From NCBI GenBank assembly GCA_030684395.1, contig JAUXTT010000001.1, positions 1-64,000 on the forward strand: DNA of 64,000 bases. Direction: 5' to 3'. How positions within the stretch are numbered: position 1 is the first letter of the stretch; every line of letters starts with the position of its first letter. The translations under genes and the position numbers were made by a program. The notes beneath the pieces were generated by a model, which made no database searches, was not told where the DNA came from, and saw only the letters and a program-made list of their open reading frames with translations. Below are positions 47,288 to 57,728 of this stretch, in pieces. This DNA is from Bacteroidota bacterium. GTDB lineage: Bacteria > Bacteroidota > Bacteroidia > B-17B0 > Aurantibacillaceae.

Positions 47288-49398
47288 TGTATTACTTCTT
47301 TAAAAAATCCCTTATTTTCATCAACAAGAATTCGTCTATCTAAATATATATTTCTATGCTCACACGAAGTTTCACTCACAAGACTACATGAAAAGCAGGA
47401 AGCGAAATTTAATTCAAATAACCCTTGTCCCTCAGATTCCCAACATAATGGGTCACTGTTACAGATAGTCGCTCTTCTTAATGCGCTCTGAATTAAACTC
47501 AATAAGTTCTTTGGCCTAGTTTGTGCGATTAGCCCTCCCATACTTCCTTCTGCCCCTTCTGCCGTATATATCATGCATCCGTACATTTTATATTTTGCGT
47601 CATTTGAAACATAAATTCTTTCAGATAATGAAGCCGTTGGGTAACCGCATTTAAACTCTAATTCTCTCATAATAAGATGAGCAAAAGTATGAACAATATA
47701 TAACTGCCAATTGTTCTCCAATCCATATTTGATAGCGCCTTCTGAAAAAGGGTCACTATTTTTAGATAGTTTTTTTAAATTCTCATTCAATAAAACAATG
47801 GCGTCAGAATTAGCAAATTCATTTATTAGTTCTTCTTTAAAAGAAAAAAAGATCCCTTCTCCGTAATTTTCAACAACTGGATAAGCCTCTACGCTATTTT
47901 TTTGTTTACTACTAAAAATATTTTTTGAACTGATATTATCTGCATCAGAATCCACAGGCACAACTCTAGAAAAATCAAGTTGTGCTGAAGTTATTTTCAT
48001 GTTATCTATTCTAAGTATTCTTGAAAAATACTTTTCTATATTAGAACCGTTAATATTAATAGTAACGTCTTTTACCTTTAAGTGCTCATTGACTTTATCA
48101 ATATTTATTTCTTCCTCTCCCTTTAAAGCAAGTGCTCTATATTCTTCAAACCGATAAAGTACGTCCTTTTCTGAATCATGAATTACTTCAAGTGGAGGGT
48201 TATTTTGAATTTCTGCTTTTAAAGAAGTCATCATACTATTTATTCTCATTGCTTCTTCAAAGTTTTTATCATCCATAGCTAATTCCAATTCTTTCTCAAG
48301 CCCATTCAATTTTAATGTTTTTTCATCCAAGAATAGTTCGTCCGGCATATAAATACTTGAAAGCATTCTAGAATAATAAAGATTATTTCCAGTTGTTAGT
48401 GCTACCTTCATTGCTTTAGTTGACAAACATGTTTCAAAAGGGGGCATTTGATTTCTTGATCCTGGATTTCCAGAATGATACTTTAGTTCCCCATTGTTAG
48501 ATGTAATTGCTTCCCATGGTTTATGTCCGGGACATTTTATTTTCACACTCATTAACCCCTTTAATGAAGTCTGTCTTCCACAGTTTTCACATTTCAACCA
48601 CTTTCCATCAAAACCCGAAGCATTAGCAGTGCTGGAAGTAATTTTTATTTGTGTCTTTGATTTATCATCGGTGCCACAACAATACTGCGATTTAAATAAC
48701 TCTATTGGTTGTTCAGAATTAATTTCCATTGGAGAATCTGTTCTCCATCGTAAATACTTAGACCATGGAAAATCGCTTATATGACCATGTTCACAGATTA
48801 ATACAATATTATCCTGTACTAAATTCTTTAAATAACCTTTTTCCGTTTTATACTTAGGTGGGAAAAATCGAGCAGCAGATTTATACTCATCCTCATCTGC
48901 TTTTTTATCTGATTTAATCCAATCTTTATACCATTCCTTATATGATTTGTAATGATGGCTACTATCAGCGAATATCTTTGGCATAAATGAGCTATTGATT
49001 GCTAATTCATTACCATTATTTTTTATTTTATTAGAAAAATCCTGTATGGTTATATCTGGTATTAACACCAAATATTTCAATTCTGTTAATCCTTTTCTGT
49101 TAATTAATGATTTGAGTAGTCTAGTGTCGTTGGAAATACCAATACCTCCATTTTCAGATCTTCTTGCATGTTCAAAAACATATTTTTTTATTTCTTTCTC
49201 CTTGACTCCTGTTTCTATTGCGGACTTTTGAATATCAAGTATTTTTTTTAAGAAACCCCACTCCTCAATACATGAAACAATTATACTTCCATATGCTGTA
49301 TGTACTATTGAGCCGGGGCCTCCATATGCAGATAGAAGTTTAAATTTACTAATGGCTTCGTTTGCTTGAGTATTATCAAAATATTGTTTTGCTGCCAT
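47284..49398 (-). CDS. drmB: DISARM DrmB (DUF1998)
   Basis: 704 residues. A zinc-finger-like block (LKCENCGRQTSL ... KCPGH) lies near residues 270-295. The C-terminal DUF1998 has HTFAHLIMRELEFKCGYPTASLSERIYV, MIYTAEGAEGSMGGLIAQ and the Cys cluster FASCFSCSLVSETSCEHRN. This is the signature of DrmB, which forms a complex with the DrmA helicase in DISARM anti-phage systems. It starts 4 bp after drmA and overlaps the 383-residue gene. The whole DrmA/DrmB pair is intact. Confidence 0.85.
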   Translation of the reverse strand: MAAKQYFDNTQANEAISKFKLLSAYGGPGSIVHTAYGSIIVSCIEEWGFLKKILDIQKSAIETGVKEKEIKKYVFEHARRSENGGIGISNDTRLLKSLINRKGLTELKYLVLIPDITIQDFSNKIKNNGNELAINSSFMPKIFADSSHHYKSYKEWYKDWIKSDKKADEDEYKSAARFFPPKYKTEKGYLKNLVQDNIVLICEHGHISDFPWSKYLRWRTDSPMEINSEQPIELFKSQYCCGTDDKSKTQIKITSSTANASGFDGKWLKCENCGRQTSLKGLMSVKIKCPGHKPWEAITSNNGELKYHSGNPGSRNQMPPFETCLSTKAMKVALTTGNNLYYSRMLSSIYMPDELFLDEKTLKLNGLEKELELAMDDKNFEEAMRINSMMTSLKAEIQNNPPLEVIHDSEKDVLYRFEEYRALALKGEEEINIDKVNEHLKVKDVTININGSNIEKYFSRILRIDNMKITSAQLDFSRVVPVDSDADNISSKNIFSSKQKNSVEAYPVVENYGEGIFFSFKEELINEFANSDAIVLLNENLKKLSKNSDPFSEGAIKYGLENNWQLYIVHTFAHLIMRELEFKCGYPTASLSERIYVSNDAKYKMYGCMIYTAEGAEGSMGGLIAQTRPKNLLSLIQSALRRATICNSDPLCWESEGQGLFELNFASCFSCSLVSETSCEHRNIYLDRRILVDENKGFFKEVIQ

Positions 49399-49402
49399 AA
49401 CT

Positions 49403-52400
49403 TTATTGTTGCACTGTTTTAATAACTACTGATGGATCTATTTCTCTTAAAGAATAACCAACTTTCCAATGAGTTGGATAATTATTATCGCTTGAAGTAA
49501 TAAACAAGGAATTTTGCTTCACGTCTTTTCTATACAATAATTCAGGCATTGGCTCACTTCCTTGTAATCTTTTTATCCAATAATCTAAAAGCATTTCAAC
49601 CTTATGATTGAGGTCAAGTAATTCCTCGTTTGAAATAATTCCATCAACATTTGATTCTACACTACTAGTTCGACTTTGCAAATAAGTATTTAGCTTATTT
49701 GCATTCGTTTCAATTTCAACAATTTCAGCAGTAATTAATTTTTTGATTTGCTGAATTTTACTGTCATCTATATCTGATGCGTCCGCATTGTTCATTAATT
49801 CAAGAGTACTATTATGCCTTATCATTACAGATAAAAACATTGCTAAATACCGCTCCATTGCTTTACTTGCAAATGGTGTCACTGAGATGGGCTCCACATA
49901 ACTATAAAATTTCTCATGAAATTCTTTGAATTTTTGATAATGGGAGATATCTCTAGATCTGAATGGATGATGGACAGTAAAAACAATGCCTTCTTTACTT
50001 CTCGCAACCCTACTTGATGCCTGAATATATTCAGCAATATTTCTAGGCATTGAACTTATTATCATAGTATTGAACCTAGAGACATCAATACCAACCGAAA
50101 TCATGTTTGTTGAAATCACAAACTCAGGAGGATTATTTGAATTCAATTTAAATTTCGTTCCGTCCTTTGAAATTAAGCTCCACTTTTTTTCAATGCTAGA
50201 CAAGTTAGATTTTACATTTTCACCTGTCAACCTACCAGTAAGTTCAGAGTAGTCAATTAAACTTTCATTCCTTATCAGTTTATCTAGAAAACTCCAAAGA
50301 ACAGTATTTTTTGTAATAAAATTTACATCCCCTGGCAAATAATGACTTAACTGGGATTGCGTCTTACCTACATCTTTTAAACTATTGAAATAGGATAAAA
50401 CTGTATGGTAATAATCAAATGCTTCCTGATGTTCTTTTAATAACTCTGGTTTTTCAAAAATCTCGTCATTTGTATAAGTTGCCTTTAAATATTTTAACCT
50501 GTGTGCAAGAGCAATAGAAGCAATCCTTAATTGCATCCAAACTTGCGTCTTTCCAACCGGTAGAATACCAATATATTTTCTGTTCGCTAAATATTCATTA
50601 ATATTCTCTTCATTTCTTTCATAATATGCAAAAAATGAATCGTCAGATAAAATTCCTTGTTTCGGAAATATTTCAGACCGCCTATTAAATAATGCAAATA
50701 TTTGTTTGTCAGTATTTCTCGTTGTTGCTGTAGAAGTAACTATTTTGGGTTTAATATTATTTTCTGTGCATAAATAATCGATACTCTTTTCAAATAGACC
50801 TACGGCTGACCCTAATGGACCTAACAATAAATGCAATTCATCTTGGATTATTAGTTCAGGAGGCAAAGTATCATAATTGTAGCCTTTACCAAACAATCTC
50901 CTGGAGTCTTTATTTGCTTCGGATTTTGAGGTTGATACATTGTTGGCTAAAGCAGCAAATTTATCTACCGTACCAAATAGCAAGGTTGGGGGAAACTTAT
51001 ATATATCGTCATCAAATAACTTAAAAGGTAAGCTGTAATTATTTGCTGCCCTATTATTATCACCCATACCTTTGAAAGTGCATGATGAATTATTGCAACA
51101 AATGTTTAATTGATCATCTTGTCCGTAAATCATCTTTCCTTTTGAACTTGAAGTAGCTACATTGCTTAAATCTTTGTCGATGAATAAATCACTACCACAC
51201 CAAGGACATTCAGTAAAAGGTAAATTAGTGCTAACCTTTTTTTCGTTTTGGACAAATTGAGCTATTTTCTCAAGTTCCTTTTCCATACTTGTATCATTTG
51301 GATTACCTGAGCCTTTCCATTGATTTGGCAACGAACCGGAACCAACAAATAATCCAATAGTAATTCTTCCCTCTCCAAGTTTACAAGAATGAGGTATTGT
51401 AAATTTATCTTTACGAATAGCTTCCAATGCACAAATTAACATAGTTGCCCTTTGGAACTGTTGCAATGTTAATAATCTTAATGTATAACGCATTAATACA
51501 GTTGTACCATTTGCTCTTGCTCCTTTTGTAAACCTCCTATATCCTATTGTAAATGCTATAATCCCTAAGTAGGCTTCTGTTTTACCACCACCGGTTGGAA
51601 ACCAAACTAAATCTGCAATTTCATTTCTTTCCGGCCATCCTTTAGAAAAAATATTCTCTACCGTTTTATCATCAATATCAGGTCGTACAAACGCATCGAT
51701 ATTTAGTAAAATAAATGCAATTTGAAATGACCGCCATTTATAATCTTTTTGAGTCCCATCACTATTTTTACCTAGATCGACGTTTTTATAAAACTCTTCT
51801 GTATTTGAATTAAGAACAAATGGTTTATTTATACTATGATGTAATTGCATAAACATTGCTGTATTCATCAATCGAAACGCAGCCATTGCTTTAGAGTCCT
51901 TACTTAGCAACGTAATATTTCTAACTAATCTAATCTGATCTTTATTACATGCCAATAGTTGCTTATTTAATAACACCCTCTCTTCACTCTTGAGTAAATT
52001 ATCCTTTTGAAGTTCTATCTTTTTCTCCTCTATCCAAATTTTATACTCATTTACAAAATCTTTCAATCCACCTAAAACAACATCATCCTTTATCTCGGAT
52101 AAAGTTGAAAGATACCGCATAGACAAAATAGAGTCGTTTTTAAGTCTAGGAACAATAGTATTATCTACTATTTTGCTAGGTTTAAAATCCACTTTAGGCG
52201 TTTCTTGCTCAGGCAGAAATTCTGTGGCAATGAATTTTAATTTATTGTTTTCACCCCAATTTACAGAGGTATTGTAGCCCTCTCCAAAATCATGGTAGTT
52301 TCTGTAGAGTAATTTATTGAAGTTATCCTCCTCATCAAAATCCAATAATTGTGGTGGATTGTATTGTTTTAGAGTCTTCTCTTTAGTCTCATTAATTTTT

Positions 52401-53713
52401 AACTCAACTCCAAAAAATGCTTTTAAATTTGCTTCGTCTTTTTTATTCAATTGAGGTGGCTCATTTTCCTTAAGAATAATACTTGCCTTATTAACCAATA
52501 TAATTTTTACAAATATTTCTTCATTCTTGTGAAAATATTGAACTAAATATTTTAAATCGGCTATTTCTTTTATTTCTGTGCTAATAGCTAACTCCTTTGA
52601 CCTATATGTTTTTTCTACCCCCTCAGATTTTGGTAGGGATAGCGAAATATTTTCAAAAGCCGTAGACTCCCAAATAGGGGAAGCATTTCTTGGTTTATAA
52701 ACAGATTTCAAATCTGTTACGTAATTTTTTAGTTGATTGAATACTTCAATCTCCTTTATTAGTTTCTTGAAAGTAGCGTATTGAGATAAATCCTCTTTAA
52801 GTGCATTTTTTATGTGAGTCACTAAACTACTATCGTATAATGTAGCGACATTCAAGTATTCTACTTTTTTTTCTTCCTTGCCATAACTTTTAGAACTTGA
52901 GATAGAATAAAATTGCAAGTCATTATCCGATTTAATTCCATAATATTTCACTCCATTTTTCTCTTTTAGTTCTACTAATTCATCTGCAAAAATGGCTTGA
53001 ACAGATTTTAAAAGATGTGCTTGTAAATAATTATTTAAATAGACATAGTCAACGTCATAAATATTAATTTCATTAATTTTTTGATCGAGATATAAAAATA
53101 GGTTATTGTCCTTTCTCACTATTCCAAATAGTGGTTTAAAGTATTTTTCTACTGCAAATTCAATATCTGCCTCGTATTCCGAAACTAGACAAGCCAGTTT
53201 ATTATTATGACTTAAATTCTTCGATATATTCTTATATTTTCGAAAAGAAACGGTTACACTTAAATCACTTTGCAAATTAGTATCCTTTCCTACAACGAAT
53301 GAAAGACCTAAGGAATTTGGATAATTCTGCTGTTTACTTATTAAACTTTCATTCGAATCATCCTTTATATTATCATCATCTGCTCCTTTTTCTGCATCTT
53401 CAGTGTCCGTGTTTTCTGAATCAACATCCGTCGCTAAAAGTTTTTCAGGAGATTTTGGTTCAACTCCTTTTGGAACTCTTGTTTCCGGAAAAAGAATGGC
53501 AGAACTATATTGGTAAGCAGGAACCTCGGCTAAAATCTCACTTTTATTATTTAGGGCTTTTATAATCGTTTCTTTAAAATCAATTCCATTGAATTGACCT
53601 TTCTCCCATTTTTCAATAAAAAAATAGCGATTGTTAAAGGCACCAGGCCCAATTATCTGCTCACGAACAAATAACTCAAGGCTCTCTCTCTTTTTTCTAA
53701 AATTATTCATCAT
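49403..53713 (-). CDS. drmA: DISARM DrmA helicase
   Basis: 1436 residues. Walker A is WFPTGGGKTEAYLG (about 705), motif II appears as IIQDELHLL (about 956), motif III as STATTRN, and motif VI as IQASSRVARSKEG (about 1228). A Cys cluster (CPWCGSDLF, CCNNSSC) lies between the two RecA-like parts at about 830-875. The 650-residue N-terminal region is of DrmA type and contains an acidic tract (DVDSENTDTEDAEKGADDD). It should be an SF2 translocase recognising incoming DNA. Its ATG shares one base with the drmE stop. Confidence 0.87.
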   Translation of the reverse strand: MMNNFRKKRESLELFVREQIIGPGAFNNRYFFIEKWEKGQFNGIDFKETIIKALNNKSEILAEVPAYQYSSAILFPETRVPKGVEPKSPEKLLATDVDSENTDTEDAEKGADDDNIKDDSNESLISKQQNYPNSLGLSFVVGKDTNLQSDLSVTVSFRKYKNISKNLSHNNKLACLVSEYEADIEFAVEKYFKPLFGIVRKDNNLFLYLDQKINEINIYDVDYVYLNNYLQAHLLKSVQAIFADELVELKEKNGVKYYGIKSDNDLQFYSISSSKSYGKEEKKVEYLNVATLYDSSLVTHIKNALKEDLSQYATFKKLIKEIEVFNQLKNYVTDLKSVYKPRNASPIWESTAFENISLSLPKSEGVEKTYRSKELAISTEIKEIADLKYLVQYFHKNEEIFVKIILVNKASIILKENEPPQLNKKDEANLKAFFGVELKINETKEKTLKQYNPPQLLDFDEEDNFNKLLYRNYHDFGEGYNTSVNWGENNKLKFIATEFLPEQETPKVDFKPSKIVDNTIVPRLKNDSILSMRYLSTLSEIKDDVVLGGLKDFVNEYKIWIEEKKIELQKDNLLKSEERVLLNKQLLACNKDQIRLVRNITLLSKDSKAMAAFRLMNTAMFMQLHHSINKPFVLNSNTEEFYKNVDLGKNSDGTQKDYKWRSFQIAFILLNIDAFVRPDIDDKTVENIFSKGWPERNEIADLVWFPTGGGKTEAYLGIIAFTIGYRRFTKGARANGTTVLMRYTLRLLTLQQFQRATMLICALEAIRKDKFTIPHSCKLGEGRITIGLFVGSGSLPNQWKGSGNPNDTSMEKELEKIAQFVQNEKKVSTNLPFTECPWCGSDLFIDKDLSNVATSSSKGKMIYGQDDQLNICCNNSSCTFKGMGDNNRAANNYSLPFKLFDDDIYKFPPTLLFGTVDKFAALANNVSTSKSEANKDSRRLFGKGYNYDTLPPELIIQDELHLLLGPLGSAVGLFEKSIDYLCTENNIKPKIVTSTATTRNTDKQIFALFNRRSEIFPKQGILSDDSFFAYYERNEENINEYLANRKYIGILPVGKTQVWMQLRIASIALAHRLKYLKATYTNDEIFEKPELLKEHQEAFDYYHTVLSYFNSLKDVGKTQSQLSHYLPGDVNFITKNTVLWSFLDKLIRNESLIDYSELTGRLTGENVKSNLSSIEKKWSLISKDGTKFKLNSNNPPEFVISTNMISVGIDVSRFNTMIISSMPRNIAEYIQASSRVARSKEGIVFTVHHPFRSRDISHYQKFKEFHEKFYSYVEPISVTPFASKAMERYLAMFLSVMIRHNSTLELMNNADASDIDDSKIQQIKKLITAEIVEIETNANKLNTYLQSRTSSVESNVDGIISNEELLDLNHKVEMLLDYWIKRLQGSEPMPELLYRKDVKQNSLFITSSDNNYPTHWKVGYSLREIDPSVVIKTVQQ

Positions 53714-56067
53714 TAAATAGTTTTTATTTCTTTTACTTCATGAAATTTTATTTCATTTATTATGGCTGAAAGTATTGATTTTGCAACCTCATTGGGATTA
53801 ATAATTTCTTCGTCAGTTGCAAATACTATACTATTCTCAGCAATATACTCTGAAACCTTATTCACCAAATCTGGGTTTTCAATTTCACTTATGTAATTGC
53901 TTTCTAAACATAAATCATATATGCGTTTGTATATTCTTTTTATATCATTTATATGCCTTCTACCATAATGTGAAATCCAAGTCTGAAACATATCACTTGA
54001 AGTAATCCCCAAAAACTCGCAAATGATTTTCCAATTTTCTTTTTTCTTTGGCAAAATGAATTTCTCGTTTTCGTAATCCTCAGCTTCAATCACATATTTA
54101 TCATTAAAATATTTTTCATCCGAGTATTCTATGCCTAACCGCTTTAATGTTTCATATACGTTCGGAAGTTTTGATAGTTGAATTTGAAAGTCAATAACAG
54201 GATCTGGTATTTTACTTAGCTTATCTACCAATAAATCTTTGTTAATAGATGAATTTATTTCGGTTTGCAAAACAAAACAATCACCAACTATCAATTGCGA
54301 AGCATAATTTGAAATAAGGCTGTTTTTTCTAATTAAAACTTGATTGCTACCCTCAAACGCAAAATCTTTATTCTCGACTGTTGTAATTAAATATTTCTTA
54401 TTCTCAAGCTCTTTTAAAGGTTTTTTAACCAACTCTATTTCCTCTTCATTATTAAATACTATATCTTCACTTTCAATACGAACGATCTCGCTCTCAACTT
54501 CAATCCTCTCGCCTTTGTATTTTTTTCTATAATTTCCTATTTCAAGTTTTATGCTTTGAATTAAATCTTGTCTCAGTTTTTGATAGGATTCTTTGTTAAC
54601 TTGAAAATCAGAATCAAGTACTTGCCTTTTAAGGCTTAGTAATGGATCATACTGATAATCCAAAAGATGATATTTTATCCAAGGTTGATAATGAAAATAT
54701 AAGAAATCAGGTGTGAGCACTTTGAGTTCATTGTTTTTCTGAAAAATATTCACAAGATTGATAATATTAAAAGCGTCTAATAACAATACTTCCGAATAAT
54801 CATTATAATCATACTTATCATCATTTTCAATAAACAAAACTTTGCTATTTAATTCTGTCAAATAATGTTTGAAAGAATTCAAGGATTTTTCAAGTTTTTT
54901 CTTTCTTGCTCCTTTTATATCTGGCAACAGCAAAACTGGATCTTTAATTCCCTTAATTAATTGCATCCCCCAATCCAGTTCATGAATTAAGTATATGATT
55001 TTTTTTATTTCATTTATTATAGGTTTCTCCGCAACATTCGGATAATCCGATTTGAACATTTCAAACCAATCTTCTTTGGCGATAGATGGATTAATGAATA
55101 ACAGCCAATACTTTGGAAAAGGCGTTGTGAATTTATTAAAGTCGTATACTTTCCAATTGTAATAAAATTCATCTAATAAATTAAATAGTTCAACGCTATG
55201 GTTGGTATTTAAAATCTCAAATTTTGCGACTGAAGCTAAAGGAATTGGTTTAACTGCCTCGATTTCTTTCGGTAATAACACAATATCATTGTCTTGTAAA
55301 GCGTAGTAACAAAATCGTGAATTGAATACTAAGTCAAATTTCTTTTTTCCGATATCTAGTAGGTACCCATGTATATTTTTATGATAAGGATACTTGATTG
55401 AAATGAGATTTGTTATATCTTGTTTACACAAATCGTCCTCATATTCTATCACTGCCTCTTCAGACATATCAGAATCATATTTTAAAGTTTTAAATAAAAC
55501 ATATTCCTCAACTTTTATTTGATTACCTGTGCTTATTGAAAGACACAAATCTTCTTTAAAATCAATTAAAAGAGGGTGGTTAATTAATTCTTGATTACTG
55601 ATGGCTTTAAATAGCTTAAAACTACTATAAGTCTCATCCCACTGAGAGTTTTCAATTTGTTCCTTTTTGAATATGGGCAGAAACCTATTAGTTCCAACTA
55701 CTGTATTATGCGCCCAGATTAAAAAATCTCCTTCTTTTTTTTCAAAGTCAATTGTTGCTCCTTTAACATTAAATTTTTTGTTTCTTTTATTATAATCAAA
55801 GACATTAAATAGGCAAGTGTTTGCAAAATCAGCAGCTACTGGCTTGTTTAAGAGTCTATTTGTTAGTGAAAAAAGGCGCAGATAATTGTAAATAATATTT
55901 AAAGACTCTTCATTGTGATCTGGTATAGAAAGAGACAGTTTATCTTCAGGTGATATTAGAAAATTATAATACCACTTACCAATCACTTCCAATATTTCAG
56001 GTCTTTCATCTTGAACCTCTAAAGCCTCAAGAACAGTTTCATGTATTTTATAAAATATTACTTCCAT
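53713..56067 (-). CDS. drmE: DrmE-like DISARM protein
   Basis: 784 residues, between a NERD-helicase and drmA. The assignment rests on position and size (class 2 DISARM places DrmE before DrmA) and on general layout; no catalytic motif is recognised. The C-terminal helix-rich part (FLGITSSDMFQTWISHYGRRHINDIKRIYKRIY) resembles the Arg-rich end of DrmE as I remember it. It overlaps the upstream gene by 10 bp. The call is therefore contextual. Confidence 0.55.
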   Translation of the reverse strand: MEVIFYKIHETVLEALEVQDERPEILEVIGKWYYNFLISPEDKLSLSIPDHNEESLNIIYNYLRLFSLTNRLLNKPVAADFANTCLFNVFDYNKRNKKFNVKGATIDFEKKEGDFLIWAHNTVVGTNRFLPIFKKEQIENSQWDETYSSFKLFKAISNQELINHPLLIDFKEDLCLSISTGNQIKVEEYVLFKTLKYDSDMSEEAVIEYEDDLCKQDITNLISIKYPYHKNIHGYLLDIGKKKFDLVFNSRFCYYALQDNDIVLLPKEIEAVKPIPLASVAKFEILNTNHSVELFNLLDEFYYNWKVYDFNKFTTPFPKYWLLFINPSIAKEDWFEMFKSDYPNVAEKPIINEIKKIIYLIHELDWGMQLIKGIKDPVLLLPDIKGARKKKLEKSLNSFKHYLTELNSKVLFIENDDKYDYNDYSEVLLLDAFNIINLVNIFQKNNELKVLTPDFLYFHYQPWIKYHLLDYQYDPLLSLKRQVLDSDFQVNKESYQKLRQDLIQSIKLEIGNYRKKYKGERIEVESEIVRIESEDIVFNNEEEIELVKKPLKELENKKYLITTVENKDFAFEGSNQVLIRKNSLISNYASQLIVGDCFVLQTEINSSINKDLLVDKLSKIPDPVIDFQIQLSKLPNVYETLKRLGIEYSDEKYFNDKYVIEAEDYENEKFILPKKKENWKIICEFLGITSSDMFQTWISHYGRRHINDIKRIYKRIYDLCLESNYISEIENPDLVNKVSEYIAENSIVFATDEEIINPNEVAKSILSAIINEIKFHEVKEIKTI

Positions 56068-57725
56068 AAAATAATTCTAAGTGAATTCATTGCTCTTGTT
56101 GCACCCACATAATTTTGAACTTTCGTGCTGTCATTTAATTCTTTTGTAATCAGATAAACTGACTCAGTCTCTAAACCTCTGTATTTAATAGGAGATGTAT
56201 ACCTAATTTTATTAGAAGGAATATTAATATTTCCATCATTTAACTCTTCGATGTCTCTATTAAAATAGTCATTAATAATACTAGCAAACTCTTCTAGTAG
56301 ATGGCTTTGAACCAAAATTATTTTTTCTGAACTTATAAATTTTGAATCATTTACAATTTCATTAAGTAGTTGTAATTTCTGTTTAGTTTCTTCTACATGA
56401 GTTAAATAGCCTTTATACTTACTTTGAATTTTTCCGTATTCGTTATACAGCAAACAATTGGATATTTCAGCTATTTCTTTATTCTGTGCACAGCGATAAT
56501 TTTCATCAAAATAGAAATGCGTGTAACCCATTTCAATGAAGAAATCCGTATACCATGCTAATTCCTTTAGGTTTGATACAATGGCCTGCTCCGGATCATA
56601 TAAAACTAAAATTTTCGGCTTTTCAAGTTTTATATTTAGTTTTTCAATAAAATCATACAATCCTTTATCAAAGTATTCTTGCGCTTCATCAAATATTAAA
56701 AAGTCAACATCACTAGTGACGCTTTCTTGTGTAACTGCGTCAGAAAATATTCTAAAAGCTATATTGTTTGGATCTAGCTTGTAGTCATTAAGAATAATAT
56801 GTTCTAGTCTAGCTCTAATCAATTTGTTAGCACAGTAAACTATTCCTTTTTGCTGCTTTAATAAATTTTCAGCCAAATATTTAACGGCTAATGCTGTTTT
56901 CCCTGTTCCCGGAGCACCTTGAACTATAACATTTCTATTACGCCTTAATCCTTTAAGAATTTCATAGTTTTCTTTTAAGATGAGCTCAGAGTTAATTCTA
57001 TCCGGATTGTACCCATATGTTGATTGAGTAGGAAATAACTCGGACTTTAATCGTTTAATATCTTTAGCACATAACAAAGGATAGTTTTCGTATGCTTTCT
57101 TCGAAACATCATCAGCATTCAGGGTTGGATAAAATCTTTTAAATGTTCTAAACCTCTCTTTTCGGCCTAATTCATTTATAAACTTGAAAAAAATATTTTG
57201 AACTGCTCTTACATCTAGCCCTGATATATTAGCTTTTGAAAAGAATATATCTTTATAACCTGCAAGTTGAGGACTCCTCAATACAAATCCCGCTTCATGT
57301 GGAAGTACAATTGCACGATAAACGAAAACAGAAGAATCAATTAACTTTTTAAATGTGTGAACATATTCTTTTGCTTGTGTAAATGGGTTTTGAGTTTCGT
57401 ATTCTTTTCCTTCACCGGATGAAAAATAACAATCGTTTTCATCCACTCTTAATCCACCGCCTTTAACTTCGATAATTAACAAACCCTGTTTAGTGAGCAA
57501 GATAAAATCCACCTGCCCCTCGACCTTTCTCTTGCTTGCCGGATGAGTTGATAAATTATAATTATGTTTCAAATACCACGTTTCATCCTCAATAAATTTG
57601 TTTTCATTGAATGATAAAAACTGCTTATACAACCAAAGTTCACCAAATAGAGTATCACCATCTTGATTGATAACAACAGATTCTAAATTGTTTTTTGGGT
57701 AATTATCAATAAAATGTACTGGCAT
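56058..57725 (-). CDS. NERD-domain superfamily-1 helicase
   Basis: 555 residues. An N-terminal NERD (nuclease-related) domain, about 20-150, has DFILLTKQGLLIIEVKGGGL with the acidic/Lys nuclease pattern and NPFTQAKEYVHTF. The helicase part starts at about 265 with Walker A QGAPGTGKTA, motif II FDEAQE (about 345), then motifs such as FDENYRC and a C-terminal KYRGLETESVYLI plus VGATRA. It is a fused nuclease-helicase and is not a standard DISARM subunit. It follows the methyltransferase gene by 3 bp and overlaps drmE, so it belongs to the operon. It might take over the job of the missing DrmC nuclease. Confidence 0.8.
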   Translation of the reverse strand: MPVHFIDNYPKNNLESVVINQDGDTLFGELWLYKQFLSFNENKFIEDETWYLKHNYNLSTHPASKRKVEGQVDFILLTKQGLLIIEVKGGGLRVDENDCYFSSGEGKEYETQNPFTQAKEYVHTFKKLIDSSVFVYRAIVLPHEAGFVLRSPQLAGYKDIFFSKANISGLDVRAVQNIFFKFINELGRKERFRTFKRFYPTLNADDVSKKAYENYPLLCAKDIKRLKSELFPTQSTYGYNPDRINSELILKENYEILKGLRRNRNVIVQGAPGTGKTALAVKYLAENLLKQQKGIVYCANKLIRARLEHIILNDYKLDPNNIAFRIFSDAVTQESVTSDVDFLIFDEAQEYFDKGLYDFIEKLNIKLEKPKILVLYDPEQAIVSNLKELAWYTDFFIEMGYTHFYFDENYRCAQNKEIAEISNCLLYNEYGKIQSKYKGYLTHVEETKQKLQLLNEIVNDSKFISSEKIILVQSHLLEEFASIINDYFNRDIEELNDGNINIPSNKIRYTSPIKYRGLETESVYLITKELNDSTKVQNYVGATRAMNSLRIILWK

Positions 57726-57728
57726 TTA

